A stretch of 64,000 nucleotides of DNA from the NCBI RefSeq assembly GCF_014200605.1, contig NZ_JACHCE010000011.1:62001-126000 (forward strand). The letters run 5' to 3'. Origin of the DNA: Pedobacter cryoconitis (lineage in GTDB: Bacteria; Bacteroidota; Bacteroidia; Sphingobacteriales; Sphingobacteriaceae). A model generated the notes under the pieces. That model saw only the letters and a program-made list of their open reading frames with translations. It searched no databases and was not told the origin of the DNA. Of this stretch, positions 35,082 through 44,570 are shown piece by piece (the stretch's first letter is position 1; every line of letters starts with the position of its first letter). A program made the position numbers and the translations under genes.

Positions 35082-35120
35082 TATAAAGCTCCTGCTAATA
35101 TATATTACAGGAGCTTTATA
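35082..35120. terminator. bidirectional hairpin terminator
   Basis: 13-bp perfect arms TATAAAGCTCCTG / CAGGAGCTTTATA with a 13-base loop, directly after the AraC stop. Confidence 0.65.
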
Positions 35121-35165
35121 GTTTTGATTATGATGACTTTACCGGTATTTATACCTTTGCTAAAA

Positions 35166-35441
35166 TTAGCTTTTATTTATTGTTCCTGTGGAATAATCTG
35201 CCAGTATACCATTGATCTCGTTTATTGTCTTCATACTGAAAGTATGCCTTCCGGTCAGCCATCTTTTGATTTCATCCGGATTGATGTCCAGGGAGACAGA
35301 AAGGTCATTTTCAGAAAGACCTTTATCGGCTAATATATTTGCAGTTTTATCGGCAACATCCAGGTTCAGCTTGTTTAATTCTTCTATAGCCGGGTTTCCA
35401 CTTTCTTCCAGCCAGATGGATACAAAATCGTTTTCTTCCAT
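35166..35441 (-). CDS. small helix-turn-helix protein
   Basis: 91 aa. The central part ADKTANILADKGLSENDLSVSLDINPDEIKRWLTGRHTFSMKTINEINGIL (about 31-80) is an XRE-like helix-turn-helix. The acidic N-terminus (MEENDFVSIWLEESGNPAIEELNK) resembles antitoxin-type HTH proteins of the HigA/MqsA kind, but no toxin gene lies beside it. DNA-binding role probable; target unknown. Confidence 0.65.
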   Translation of the reverse strand: MEENDFVSIWLEESGNPAIEELNKLNLDVADKTANILADKGLSENDLSVSLDINPDEIKRWLTGRHTFSMKTINEINGILADYSTGTINKS

Positions 35442-35590
35442 TTATGGTTTTAATAATTGTTTATAATATTCAAATTCTTTTGCTACCGTTTATTCATTTG
35501 GCCGGCAAATTTAATGATATTAATTTATTACAGCATATCAGGAAGAATTAGAAGATGATTTAACAATGATTTGTAATTGGTTCAGTTTTT

Positions 35591-35986
35591 TTAACTGAAT
35601 TTTTTGATTGCTTCGGGTGTGACAGGGGTGAAGAAGTTAATTAAATTCCCGTCCGGATCGCGAAACAATAAGGAACGGTTCCCCCAGGGCATTGTTGTGG
35701 GTTGTTGCACAATGTCGCTAACAGAATTCTTAATGCGCTTGTAGACTTCATCGACATTATCAACGCGGAATTCTATAATCACATTTTTATTGGTGCCTGG
35801 TTGTACAAGTCCTTCCCCAAACAAACTCATTGTCCGGGTACTTCCTAAAGCAAGCGTACCCTTGTTGGTTAAGATCTCTGCAAATTCTTCTGTGTACCAC
35901 TGCGCAGTCAGGCCAGTGACTGTTTCGAAAAATTGAACTAAACGTTCGATGTCAGTGGTAATAATTCTTAATGATGTTAGATTCAT
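35591..35986 (-). CDS. VOC family (glyoxalase/bleomycin-resistance fold) protein
   Basis: 131 aa, one VOC module pair: LTSLRIITTDIERLVQFFETVTGLTAQWYTEEFAEI at the N-terminus and NVIIEFRVDNVDEVYKRIKNSVSDIVQQPTTMPWGNRSLLFRDPDGNLINFFTPV at the C-terminus with the conserved RDPDGN. Could be a lyase, isomerase or resistance protein. It lies 66 bp downstream of the WYL regulator on the same strand, possibly its target. Confidence 0.83.
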   Translation of the reverse strand: MNLTSLRIITTDIERLVQFFETVTGLTAQWYTEEFAEILTNKGTLALGSTRTMSLFGEGLVQPGTNKNVIIEFRVDNVDEVYKRIKNSVSDIVQQPTTMPWGNRSLLFRDPDGNLINFFTPVTPEAIKKFS

Positions 35987-36051
35987 AATAATTCATTTAA
36001 TTGTTGAAATGATGTATTACAAAAGTAAAGTGGCTTCGTGACAGCAGTGTG

Positions 36052-36765
36052 TCAGGGGTTTTGAAATTTCTCCATTTTATCCTTTAAATAGGAAGCAAGT
36101 GTTATATCGTGAGGTTTAAAATGTAGTTCCAGTGTTTCAATCTTTTCTATCCTGTCCAGACGGAACATTCTATAATCTTTTCTTAACTGGCAATAGGCGA
36201 TCAGTGCCCAGCTCTCCTGTAAAGTGTAATACAGTGCAAAGGGCTCAATTCTTCGCTCTGTTTGCTGATTTTTTTCTGACTGATATGTAATATTTAAAAC
36301 TTTAAAAGCTGTTAGTGCATTTTGAATGACTGTTAAAGAACTGCTTGTACGTTTGTTTTGTATCACAGGACTGATCGCAATCCTATTCGCTAACAATTCA
36401 ACTTTATCCTGCGCTTTATACAATAACACTGCTTTTATTTTACTGATTGCATCGGTATAGGCCTCGATAAGAGAACTATCGCTGTTCTTTAGTACGATTT
36501 GCTCCAGGGTAATCAGCGCATTGGCCTCATTTTCAGTAAACATAACCGGTGGGATTCTATAACCTTCCATCAGTGAGTATCCTTTCCCGTCTTCAGCAAT
36601 TATTGGGACGCCAGCTTGTTCCAAAGCCTTTATATCTCTATAAATTGTCCGGATACTTACGCCAAATTTTTGAGCAAGTGTTGTTGATGTTAAAAGCCTC
36701 TTTGATTGTAATTGTATTAAAATTCCAGTTAGCCTTGAAATTCTTTTTGTATCATTATTGTCCAT
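36052..36765 (-). CDS. WYL-domain transcriptional regulator (YafY type)
   Basis: 237 aa. The N-terminal winged helix is RISRLTGILIQLQSKRLLTSTTLAQKFGVSIRTIYRDIKALEQAGVPIIAEDGKGYSLMEGYRIPPVMFTENEA (about 8-82). A WYL-type sensor domain follows (about 138-205: VLNITYQSEKNQQTERRIEPFALYYTLQESWALIAYCQLRKDYRMFRLDRIEKIE). WYL proteins regulate stress or mobile-element responses in various bacteria. Likely co-transcribed with the VOC gene. Confidence 0.88.
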   Translation of the reverse strand: MDNNDTKRISRLTGILIQLQSKRLLTSTTLAQKFGVSIRTIYRDIKALEQAGVPIIAEDGKGYSLMEGYRIPPVMFTENEANALITLEQIVLKNSDSSLIEAYTDAISKIKAVLLYKAQDKVELLANRIAISPVIQNKRTSSSLTVIQNALTAFKVLNITYQSEKNQQTERRIEPFALYYTLQESWALIAYCQLRKDYRMFRLDRIEKIETLELHFKPHDITLASYLKDKMEKFQNP

Positions 36766-36911
36766 TAATACAGATAAAATTCTAAATACCGGTTAATAAA
36801 TTGATGGAATACTTGTAAAAGTATGCTTTAAAATTAGCTAAATTAGCCACACTATTGAATGGATAAAGATGGAATATCGTGAAACTGTAAACAAACTATG
36901 GAAAATAATTA

Positions 36912-38048
36912 ATGGATAAGGTTAATTTATTAGGTACAATTGCTGTAATTACAATGTTCATTTCATTATTTCTATCATTTTTTTTGGTTACGGTCAAAAC
37001 GGAACATAAATTAAGTAATCGTCTTTTTGCTTTTTTTCTAATTTTAACTGCAATTGATATAAGTGCAAACCTGGGCTATTTGCTCGAAATCCCTTTAAAT
37101 GCAAGGGTTTTTATTAGCTCAATTTTTTTATTACAACTTCCATCTTTTTATTTATATGTCTTATCCGTCTGCTATGCTGATTTTAAGTTAAGACCAAGGC
37201 ATTTAATTCATATTGTTCCTTTTTTTATAGCAAACCTTGTTTTGTTGCCCCGCTTTTATATGGTGAACCTGGCTTCTGAAATTAGTTTTATTGAGAAGGG
37301 TGGGAGTATGCTGGAAATACAGTTCAATCATGTTTTGATACATGTTCAAATAGTATTATATCTTATTGCCGTTTTTATGACTTTAAGAAAAGCGAAAAAG
37401 ATATATCTTGAAAATTATGCAGGAGCAATTGTTGAATCACTTAACTGGTTATTTCAGTTTGCGCTGGCATTATCAGCCTTTTATTTTATTGCGCTGCTAA
37501 AAAACATTTTTAAATTTAGTGAATATCCTAATGTTTCTGAATGGTTGAAAATTGGACTTTTCATATTTGAACTGATCATTATTTTTTGGTATTTATATAA
37601 AGCATTAAATAATCCAGGCCTATTTAGAAATATCGATTCAAAATTAAAGCTCGTACAGCATATCATCTCCGAAGAGAAAAATAATGAGCAGTTGGCTGTA
37701 ACTGAAAAAGTATATAGTGAAGAGTTATTGAAATTAAAGAAGTATATGACCGAAGAAAAACCATTTCTTAATCCTTCTTTAACCATTCAGGATATCTCTG
37801 ATGCTATTGAAATCCCCGTTCGGGACCTTTCAATTTTAATTAATCATAAATTAGAACAGCATTTTTATGATTTTGTGAATACCTATCGTATAGAGCGTGC
37901 AATGGATATTTTAAAAGATGTGACAAAAAGTAAGGTAACTGTTTTAGAAATTCTATACGAGGTAGGTTTTAATTCTAAATCTTCTTTTAATACAGCTTTT
38001 AAAAAACAGACTGGTAATACACCAACTTCTTATCGTAAAAATCTGTAA
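36912..38048 (+). CDS. membrane-bound AraC family regulator
   Basis: 378 aa. The N-terminal half has about seven hydrophobic segments (residues 5-28, 37-60, 66-90, 100-118, 135-158, 178-200, 214-232), and the C-terminal AraC domain spans about 275-378 (FLNPSLTIQDISDAIEIPVRDLSILINHKLEQHFYDFVNTYRIERAMDILKD and VTVLEILYEVGFNSKSSFNTAFKKQTGNTPTSYRKNL). Such one-component membrane regulators are common in Bacteroidota. The serine hydrolase gene follows 152 bp downstream on the same strand and is the likely target. Confidence 0.87.
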   Translation: MDKVNLLGTIAVITMFISLFLSFFLVTVKTEHKLSNRLFAFFLILTAIDISANLGYLLEIPLNARVFISSIFLLQLPSFYLYVLSVCYADFKLRPRHLIHIVPFFIANLVLLPRFYMVNLASEISFIEKGGSMLEIQFNHVLIHVQIVLYLIAVFMTLRKAKKIYLENYAGAIVESLNWLFQFALALSAFYFIALLKNIFKFSEYPNVSEWLKIGLFIFELIIIFWYLYKALNNPGLFRNIDSKLKLVQHIISEEKNNEQLAVTEKVYSEELLKLKKYMTEEKPFLNPSLTIQDISDAIEIPVRDLSILINHKLEQHFYDFVNTYRIERAMDILKDVTKSKVTVLEILYEVGFNSKSSFNTAFKKQTGNTPTSYRKNL

Positions 38049-38200
38049 AACAATTATTTGTAATTATTCGTACTTGCATTTTTAATTACCCGTACGTATT
38101 TTTTGAAATAAATGCGTACGAATACTTTTACCCGGTCGCACAGGTTTGATTGCTATCACATATTTGTATCGAAATAATTTCTAACATAAAAAACGATACA

Positions 38201-39253
38201 ATGAAAACTTCATTCAAACTTTTAGCAGCATTATTATTAGTAAGCAACTTTTCTTTTGGGCAGAATATCACCCAAAAGATTGATTCCATCATCAGGGATA
38301 ATTATCAAAAACATCCTGAGGTAGGTATCAGCCTTGGTTTGATCAATAATAATGAAGTGTACTATACCGCCTATGGCAAGTTGAATCCAGAAAGTGAGGT
38401 TAGAATTGATAAAAATTCCCTATTCGAAATTGCATCTATTACTAAGATTTTAACTTCAAATATGATTGCACAAGCGGTTATTGAGCATAAAATAAAAATA
38501 GATGATTATATCGATAACTTTCTTCCAGAGGGGTACGTATTGCAGGGAAATCTTAAAAACAAAATAAAAATTTCAGACCTCGCTTCTCATCAGTCTGGTT
38601 TGCCTGATATAGATTTTGTAAAGTTAATCGCACTAAATCCGCAACAGCCTTTAACTGGTGTAACTGAAAAAACATTGGTTACTATAATCAATAATTGCAG
38701 TGAGTTAAAAGATTATGGTAAATATCGTTATTCTACGATGGGGTATACTTTACTTGGACAAATATTAGAAAACATATATGGCAAGAACTATGGTGAAATT
38801 ATTAGAGAAAGAATTATTAAGCCTCTGCAGATGACTCATACATTGACAAAAGATTTTAACGTAAAAAACAGAACAACTGGTCATAATCCTGATGGTGGTA
38901 TTCAGGAGTTTATTAAATGGAATGTTACGGAACCTGCCGGATTAGTCAAATCCAGTGCTGCTGATATGGTTAAGTTTTTAAAAGCGGTTTTAAATAAAGA
39001 AAGTTTAATAGGTAAAGCTGCTATGCTCACGGAAAAAACATTCTATAAAAATGAAAATAGAGAAATGGGATTAGGGACAAATATCATAACGGATGATAAA
39101 AATACAATTTATTTAAAATCAGGAGATTCGATGGGACAGTCTTCGATTATTTTTTACAATAGGGTTAAAAACTGGGGTGTCATTATACTTCTGGACCAAA
39201 AAAACTCAAAGATGAGACAAAACCTTCTGGATGAGATTTTGATGCAGTTTTAA
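38201..39253 (+). CDS. serine hydrolase, beta-lactamase class C / penicillin-binding family
   Basis: 350 aa from ATG 38201 (signal peptide MKTSFKLLAALLLVSNFSFGQ). The catalytic S-x-x-K is SITK (Ser79, Lys82) in SLFEIASITKILTSNM. The second motif is YRYSTMGYT instead of the usual Y-x-N, and the third is KSG in YLKSGDSMGQSSIIFYN. Acts in the periplasm; could be a D-amino acid peptidase or esterase rather than a true beta-lactamase, as the Y-x-N deviation suggests. Downstream of the membrane AraC gene. Confidence 0.87.
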   Translation: MKTSFKLLAALLLVSNFSFGQNITQKIDSIIRDNYQKHPEVGISLGLINNNEVYYTAYGKLNPESEVRIDKNSLFEIASITKILTSNMIAQAVIEHKIKIDDYIDNFLPEGYVLQGNLKNKIKISDLASHQSGLPDIDFVKLIALNPQQPLTGVTEKTLVTIINNCSELKDYGKYRYSTMGYTLLGQILENIYGKNYGEIIRERIIKPLQMTHTLTKDFNVKNRTTGHNPDGGIQEFIKWNVTEPAGLVKSSAADMVKFLKAVLNKESLIGKAAMLTEKTFYKNENREMGLGTNIITDDKNTIYLKSGDSMGQSSIIFYNRVKNWGVIILLDQKNSKMRQNLLDEILMQF

Positions 39254-39260
39254 ATAGACA

Positions 39261-39295
39261 GGTCAAGCTGGTAAATTTAATTTATCAGCTTGACC
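39261..39295. terminator. bidirectional terminator between convergent genes
   Basis: 10-bp arms GGTCAAGCTG / CAGCTTGACC plus inner TAAATT pairing. It overlaps the last codons of the MACPF gene on the minus strand. Confidence 0.65.
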
Positions 39296-40308
39296 GATTT
39301 ATTGGCAAAATACTGTTCGAGATAAGATTTTACTTCCGCTTTTTTTGTGCTATTATCAATAAAAGTATAAAGAGGTAATAAACCATTAGTATCAATACCA
39401 ATAAATCTGGCCTTATCTTCTGTTGTAGAAGAACGCCAGTTGGTAATATTCAACTTTAGCTTATTATTTATAGTTTCAGTTTTCAATTTGCTAATATCAC
39501 CACCAATAGAGCTATAATAGATCTTTGCTGAAGAATTTGCATTTAAGTTCTCTAAGTTCACGTCATCTAAATGGCCACTCATTAAGCCAAAAGTTTCTTT
39601 TAATGCATAACGTAATCCCTCCATAATAATATCCCCTCTATTTCTCTCAGGGGCCTCTGCCTGATAAACGACATCAAATTTTGAACCTATTTCTATTCCG
39701 CTCAGCACATGTGTCCCATATTTATGTATAAGCTCTTGAGCACTCAATAAAGTAATATCTCTTTTAAAATCAGCTGTTAGAAAGCTATTTACAGATTGGT
39801 CATAATAAAACCTGCATCTTTTCCAAACAGAGTAATTGGAATAGTATCCGTAAACATACTTTTTATCAGTGGCTACTGATTCAGGAAATGACTTTTCTGC
39901 GGTGTTTCCAAAAAGTCTTAAACCCCTGGTTTCTTTAAATGAATTGGAAAAATTTTCTGATAGATCTACTGCATTTTGAGCTTGAATAGTTGTCCATGAA
40001 CTTTCTGTACCTTTCATTAAGTTAATTTCATGAGGCTCGCTGGCAGCATAAGCTGGGATATTTACTACACTTGCCCTTACGGAAAGTTCATCATTAAATT
40101 TATCTGTAATATCATATCCGAATCCTAAAAAATTATAGGTTTCAGACGATTGATATAGAGGTAAATCTTCTTGTTTTGCTCCCTTAACTACCAGTTCAAT
40201 AGTTGATGATAATTTTTCTTTCTTATCTGGATTTGTGATTTCGTCAGATTTTTTCTTGCAGGAAACAAATAAGGCAATAAGTACTATGACTAAAATTTCT
40301 TTTTTCAT
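39277..40308 (-). CDS. MACPF (membrane attack complex/perforin) domain lipoprotein
   Basis: 343 aa. Lipoprotein signal MKKEILVIVLIALFVSC with Cys17, so surface or envelope anchored. The MACPF domain covers about 50-330: FLGFGYDITDKFND near 60-72 and the diagnostic Y-G-T-H motif at 197-200 followed by VLSGIEIGSK (the [YW]-G-[TS]-H-x6-G-G-like signature). Known Bacteroidota MACPF proteins include secreted antimicrobial toxins that kill competing strains of related species and proteins of unknown role. Whether this one is a toxin is inference. It stands alone, with terminator hairpins on both sides. Confidence 0.87.
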   Translation of the reverse strand: MKKEILVIVLIALFVSCKKKSDEITNPDKKEKLSSTIELVVKGAKQEDLPLYQSSETYNFLGFGYDITDKFNDELSVRASVVNIPAYAASEPHEINLMKGTESSWTTIQAQNAVDLSENFSNSFKETRGLRLFGNTAEKSFPESVATDKKYVYGYYSNYSVWKRCRFYYDQSVNSFLTADFKRDITLLSAQELIHKYGTHVLSGIEIGSKFDVVYQAEAPERNRGDIIMEGLRYALKETFGLMSGHLDDVNLENLNANSSAKIYYSSIGGDISKLKTETINNKLKLNITNWRSSTTEDKARFIGIDTNGLLPLYTFIDNSTKKAEVKSYLEQYFANKSVKLIN

Positions 40309-40631
40309 TTAGTTTGAATCTGTGCGTATATTATTGTTTTTAAAATTGGCTTTTTAACGATATATTTTAAAATTATATGTCATTTTTTAAAGATAAAGCA
40401 AAGGTAGTTTTTCATTTTTATTATTGCTATTTCATTTAGAAGAAAAAAATGAAATTGATCATCATAAACGTGGCCTATGCAGAGGCGTTTATTATTGGCC
40501 GGAAAGACAGCTGGAATAATTTATAATGCTTACAGGAGAATAGATAACCAGTTGTGATTCACAACTGGTTAAATTTTGGATAACAACAATGATTGAAGAT
40601 GCTGGTAAGTCCTAATAATTTAAGGTCGGAT
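40309..40631. other. intergenic stretch upstream of the MACPF gene
   Basis: 323 bases, AT-rich on the left (probable MACPF promoter) and with a hairpin at 40545-40571 on the right. No reading frame supported. Confidence 0.5.
40545..40571. terminator. terminator hairpin of the aldo-keto reductase operon
   Basis: 11-bp arms TAACCAGTTGT / ACAACTGGTTA with a 5-base loop, 61 bases beyond the AKR stop. Confidence 0.6.
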
Positions 40632-41681
40632 TTATAAGTTAGTATAGAAATCCGGTGTAGGATTCAGGGACTTATTCTGCCATTGGTGCCAGTAAGGGTA
40701 GGTTGGCGGTACGGTGCTGGCTTCGTCCAGTTTCTTTACCTGGTCTGCGTTTAAATTCCATCCAATAGCCTCCAGATTTTGTTTCAACTGCTCTTCATTG
40801 CGTGCACCAATAATAATGCTGGATACGGTTGGGCGTTGCAATAACCAGTTCAGGGCTACTTGTGCTACCGTTTTGTTTGTTTCTTCGGCTACCTCTTCCA
40901 ATGCATCAATGGTATTGTAAAATACATCTTCTTTGACTACCATCTCCGGAACCGGACTGCCTCCCTGTGCTACCCGTCCTTCTTTAGGAATAGGTTTATT
41001 ACGGCCATATTTACCACCTAAACGGCCAGCAGAAAGGGGAGACCAGACAATAGCGCCCACATTTTGATCAAGACCAAGCGGCATCAGTTCCCATTCATAT
41101 TCACGGTTGGCCAGTGAGTAATATACCTGATGGGCTACATAGCGGTTCCAGCTGTTTTTCTCTGAAGCTCCCAGCGACTTCATTAAATGCCATCCGGAAA
41201 AATTAGAGGCTGCAATATAGCGGACTTTACCACTCTGTACCAGATCATCAAGCGTTCTCAGTGTTTCTTCTACTGGAGTATTACCATCAAAACCATGCAT
41301 ATGGTACACATCGATATAATCAGTGCCCAGGCGTTTCAAACTGCCTTCAATCTGTTTTAAGATGTGAAAACGGGATGAACCCTGGTTGTTAGGCCCTTCG
41401 CCAAAAGTAAAGGTTGACTTGGTAGAAAGGATGAGTTTATCTCTTTGTTTACCAGCAATAGCTTTTCCAAGGACTTCTTCGGCCAGTCCATCTGAATAAA
41501 TATCTGCAGTATCAAAGAAGTTTACACCTGCTTCCAGGCAGATATCGATTAATCTCTTTGCTTCTTCGGCTTCTGTACTTCCCCAGGCTTTGAAAAAATC
41601 ATTACCACCACCAAATGTGGCTGTCCCAAAACTTAGTACAGGTACATGTAATCCCGATGCGCCTAATTGTCTGTATTCCAT
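40632..41681 (-). CDS. aldo/keto reductase
   Basis: 349 aa NADPH-dependent (beta/alpha)8 enzyme. The catalytic tetrad is visible: Asp and Tyr in FFDTADIYSDG (about 55-65), Lys in LILSTKSTF (about 84-90) and His in VYHMHGFD (about 125-132). The C-terminal cofactor segment is SSIIIGARNEEQLKQNLEAIGW. The family of Kvbeta/YajO-like reductases acts on aldehydes and sugars. Last gene of the amidohydrolase-VOC-royal-jelly-AKR operon (28-bp gap). Confidence 0.9.
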   Translation of the reverse strand: MEYRQLGASGLHVPVLSFGTATFGGGNDFFKAWGSTEAEEAKRLIDICLEAGVNFFDTADIYSDGLAEEVLGKAIAGKQRDKLILSTKSTFTFGEGPNNQGSSRFHILKQIEGSLKRLGTDYIDVYHMHGFDGNTPVEETLRTLDDLVQSGKVRYIAASNFSGWHLMKSLGASEKNSWNRYVAHQVYYSLANREYEWELMPLGLDQNVGAIVWSPLSAGRLGGKYGRNKPIPKEGRVAQGGSPVPEMVVKEDVFYNTIDALEEVAEETNKTVAQVALNWLLQRPTVSSIIIGARNEEQLKQNLEAIGWNLNADQVKKLDEASTVPPTYPYWHQWQNKSLNPTPDFYTNL

Positions 41682-41709
41682 TTTTATTTTTTTTAATATA
41701 TATAATCTG

Positions 41710-42837
41710 TTAATTGGTATTTACTTTGATACGCTCTACCAGATAGGGTGGTTTGCGTAAATCTTTGCCTCCATTATAGCTGGGGAGTCGGTTCCACTGT
41801 CCCAAAGTTACGTATAGGTAACCGTTGCGGTAAGCCAGACCGTCGGGCCACACGAAATTATCTTTGTCGTGTGCAAGTAAATGATATTTGCCGTCAGTTG
41901 TTCGCTGCACAAGCGATTGCTGCTCAAATGCACCAAAATAGATGTTCCCTTTTTCATCTTCCGTCAATCCATCACAGGCAGGATGTTCGCCCTCGTATTT
42001 CACTGAATCGCTCAATTGCTTTTCGCTGACAGCAGGATTGCTCAAGGTTGCAGTGGGCAGACTGTACATCCGGCGACCGGTAATTGCTGTCCAGTATAAG
42101 GTTTTACTATCAGGGCTCAGTGCCAGGCCATCAATACCACCAGAAGGAAAGGTTTGGGCTTTAAAATCGTAGATGAGTGGTTTGCCTTCCAGAAAGCCCA
42201 TAAAGCCAGGTTCGGGTGAGGTGCTGTAATGGTTGAGCAAAACTTCCCTTGTTTTACGGGTAGCCACATCGATGATCAGCAGGGAGTAACGCTCCCCAAA
42301 GCCTGAATTTGCAATGTATACCGTACCTTGTTTTCCATGTGATAGGTCTACCCGCAGGTCATTGTAATGGGCATCATCAGAAAGTACTGGTTTAGGGATC
42401 ACCAGGGTATGGATAATTTTTTTTGTCCTGCTGTCCAGTGCGACTACTTTAGCAGCACCTTCGGGTATTTCCTTTATTCCGTCACGCTTGCCATCATCCA
42501 AAATCCATAATACATCATTTTTATCCATATATAATCCATGTGGCGATACCAGCCAGTCTTTATAGGCTTTGGATGATGGGTAGACATAGCTGGCGGCAGG
42601 AAAGGGGATCGGTTTCCCATCAACTAATTCTGCCAGCGCAAAAGATTGGTGATTGTCGGCATGACGCGGAAAACCAAGGAACACTCTATTGTCCGAAGTG
42701 ACAGCAATACCAGACATATCGGGTGCAGGAGGGGTTATACTTGCGATTATTTCGGGCTGCTGCTGCTGAGCTATTAGCCTGCTTGCAGTAAATAGGTTTA
42801 AGAGCAAAAAAGATGTCCGGATAAGATATTTCATCAT
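41710..42837 (-). CDS. major royal jelly / L-dopachrome tautomerase-related protein (paralogue)
   Basis: 375 aa, secreted (signal peptide ending near residue 24, TASRLIAQQ). MRJP-type propeller segments: PDMSGIAVTSDNRVFLGFPRHADN, GLYMDKNDVLWILDDGK, VDLSHGKQGTVYIANSG, GIDGLALSPDSKTLYWTAITGRRMYSLP and LTEDEKGNIYFGAFEQQSLVQRT. It resembles the protein at 22589-23683 in layout. Two bases from the VOC gene, hence one operon controlled by the divergent AraC. Confidence 0.86.
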   Translation of the reverse strand: MMKYLIRTSFLLLNLFTASRLIAQQQQPEIIASITPPAPDMSGIAVTSDNRVFLGFPRHADNHQSFALAELVDGKPIPFPAASYVYPSSKAYKDWLVSPHGLYMDKNDVLWILDDGKRDGIKEIPEGAAKVVALDSRTKKIIHTLVIPKPVLSDDAHYNDLRVDLSHGKQGTVYIANSGFGERYSLLIIDVATRKTREVLLNHYSTSPEPGFMGFLEGKPLIYDFKAQTFPSGGIDGLALSPDSKTLYWTAITGRRMYSLPTATLSNPAVSEKQLSDSVKYEGEHPACDGLTEDEKGNIYFGAFEQQSLVQRTTDGKYHLLAHDKDNFVWPDGLAYRNGYLYVTLGQWNRLPSYNGGKDLRKPPYLVERIKVNTN

Positions 42838-42839
42838 AT

Positions 42840-43202
42840 TTATTTTTCTTTATATTCAATAAGTTCATATCTGTTACCCCATGGATCGCGGAAGAAACAG
42901 CGTTCGCGGCCATTAATTTCACTGGAGTAGCTGACCTGAATCGCCCGCTGTTTCAGAAAGTTTATGGCTGCTTCCAGTTTAGCTACAACAAAAGCCGGAT
43001 GCCGGTCTGAGGTAGTTTTATGACCTTCTTCTTCTCTGAGATGTATTTGTATGTCTGCCATTTCAAACCATATTGCTCCACGGGGATGCCCGCCAGGAAC
43101 TTCCTTTAGAAGCAGTATTTCGGCATAAAACTTTCTTGCTGCTTTTTTTGATCCTGGCGGGATGATAATCAGCAGATGGTCTAGTCTGATGAGATCAAGC
43201 AT
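42840..43202 (-). CDS. VOC family protein
   Basis: 120 aa, single VOC fold: DLIRLDHLLIIIPPGSKKAARKFYAEILLLKEVPGG, AIWFEMADIQIHLREEE, HPAFVVAKLEAAINFLKQRAIQV and ERCFFRDPWGNRYELIEYKEK. Putative metal ligands are the His of RLDHLL and the terminal Glu. Packed between the amidohydrolase (3-bp gap) and royal-jelly-like genes (2-bp gap), so part of one operon. Confidence 0.85.
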   Translation of the reverse strand: MLDLIRLDHLLIIIPPGSKKAARKFYAEILLLKEVPGGHPRGAIWFEMADIQIHLREEEGHKTTSDRHPAFVVAKLEAAINFLKQRAIQVSYSSEINGRERCFFRDPWGNRYELIEYKEK

Positions 43203-43205
43203 ATC

Positions 43206-44570
43206 TTATTTTTTTAATGGTCCTTTACTCACCTCTTTTCCTGCTTTGTATACTGCGAAAATTTTACGGGTGTTTTTAATGTTTGTAGCTGGGTTGGCAT
43301 CCATAATCAGCAAGTCTGCTGTTTTCCCTTTTGCTATGGTACCGAATTTCTGATCTATCTTTAATACTTGAGCGGCATTTCTGGTGCCTATGGTAATGGC
43401 TTGTAATGGCGTTAATCCAGCCTGCACCATTAGTTCCAGTTCCAGATGTTCGCTAAAACCCTGTGCTCTTACCGGGGTAGCACCGCTATCGGTGCCCATC
43501 GCGATTAGTATACCAGCATCATTGAGCTTTTTAAGATTCTTAAGTGCTGTTTCAAAAGCTTTTACGTTTTTAGCATAGTCTGGTGAATTTTTCAGGTCGC
43601 GCTGGTATTTCTCTGAAGTGATCATTTCATATACACCAGGTTCTAGTGAAGTCTTAAAAAAAGGATCGTTGAGCCATTCTGGTTTACGTGCATAGATATA
43701 AGCAAATTCATCCAATGACAGGGTAGGGATATAAACTACATTTTTTGCTTTCATCTCTTGTACCAGGGCATCAGTAATTACGCTGTCTCTGATGCTATGC
43801 CCAATGATATCCAGGCCATCTTTAACGAGTTTACGTGCGTCACTGAGGTAATAGGCATGTGCTGCTACGCGCAGATTTCGCTGATGTGCTTCGGTGATGA
43901 TCCGCTGATAGATTTCAGGCTTCATCCTGGTGAATTTACCGCCAAAATCATCTACCCACATTTTTACCATTTCTGGTTTTACTTTTAAAAGGCTGTCCAT
44001 TTCGGCTGGAACCTGTGATGCGGAGGCAGGACGATATACATTGTCCATTCCAAATTCTACAGGTGGGGCGCCTTTAGGGACACCAAAGCCATAACCGGCA
44101 GAATGTATCCGCGCGCCAGGCAATAAGCTGTTGGCCGACGAATCACGAAGACCACTTTCAAATAGCATTGGCCGGTCTGTACCCATGATCATGATATTGT
44201 TTACCCCATAGTCCTGATACTTTTTTAGCTGGGCCAGGATATTATCGCGTGTATAGTTTGCTGCTTTAGTGTTTGTTCCCTTTAGTGTACCAATATGCAT
44301 ATGTGCACTAATGAGTGCCGGCATAATGGTTTTTCCTTTAAGATCAATGACATGGAGCCCTCCGGTTTTTAATTTGCTGCCTATGGCGGCAATGCTGTCA
44401 CCTTGTATCAGGATATCCATATGTTCTTGTGGCTTGCCGCCATTTCCATCAATCAGGGTGACATCTTTCAATAAGGTGCCGGTATTACCGGGTAAATCTA
44501 CACTTTTGAAGGAGGGCATGAGCAGTGTTATACTGAGTAGTAAAGCTCCTGTTGTGATAATATTTTTCAT
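43206..44570 (-). CDS. exported amidohydrolase family protein
   Basis: 454 aa metal-dependent hydrolase with a signal peptide (IITTGALLLSITLLMPSFKS). Amidohydrolase landmarks: KTIMPALISAHMHIGTLKG with the H-x-H pair (about 90-95), metal-site His in VAAHAYYLSDARKLVKDG and DIIGHSIRD, and the Asp in AMGTDSGATPVRAQGF (about 358-373). The C-terminal composite beta domain is IAKGKTADLLIMDANPATNIKNTRKIFAVYKAGKEV. First gene of the four-gene operon, divergent from the AraC gene at 44743. Confidence 0.9.
   Translation of the reverse strand: MKNIITTGALLLSITLLMPSFKSVDLPGNTGTLLKDVTLIDGNGGKPQEHMDILIQGDSIAAIGSKLKTGGLHVIDLKGKTIMPALISAHMHIGTLKGTNTKAANYTRDNILAQLKKYQDYGVNNIMIMGTDRPMLFESGLRDSSANSLLPGARIHSAGYGFGVPKGAPPVEFGMDNVYRPASASQVPAEMDSLLKVKPEMVKMWVDDFGGKFTRMKPEIYQRIITEAHQRNLRVAAHAYYLSDARKLVKDGLDIIGHSIRDSVITDALVQEMKAKNVVYIPTLSLDEFAYIYARKPEWLNDPFFKTSLEPGVYEMITSEKYQRDLKNSPDYAKNVKAFETALKNLKKLNDAGILIAMGTDSGATPVRAQGFSEHLELELMVQAGLTPLQAITIGTRNAAQVLKIDQKFGTIAKGKTADLLIMDANPATNIKNTRKIFAVYKAGKEVSKGPLKK

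Noticed and set aside
35166..35441. Toxin-antitoxin pair suggested by the small HTH protein
   Set aside because: No toxin-like gene is adjacent on either side.
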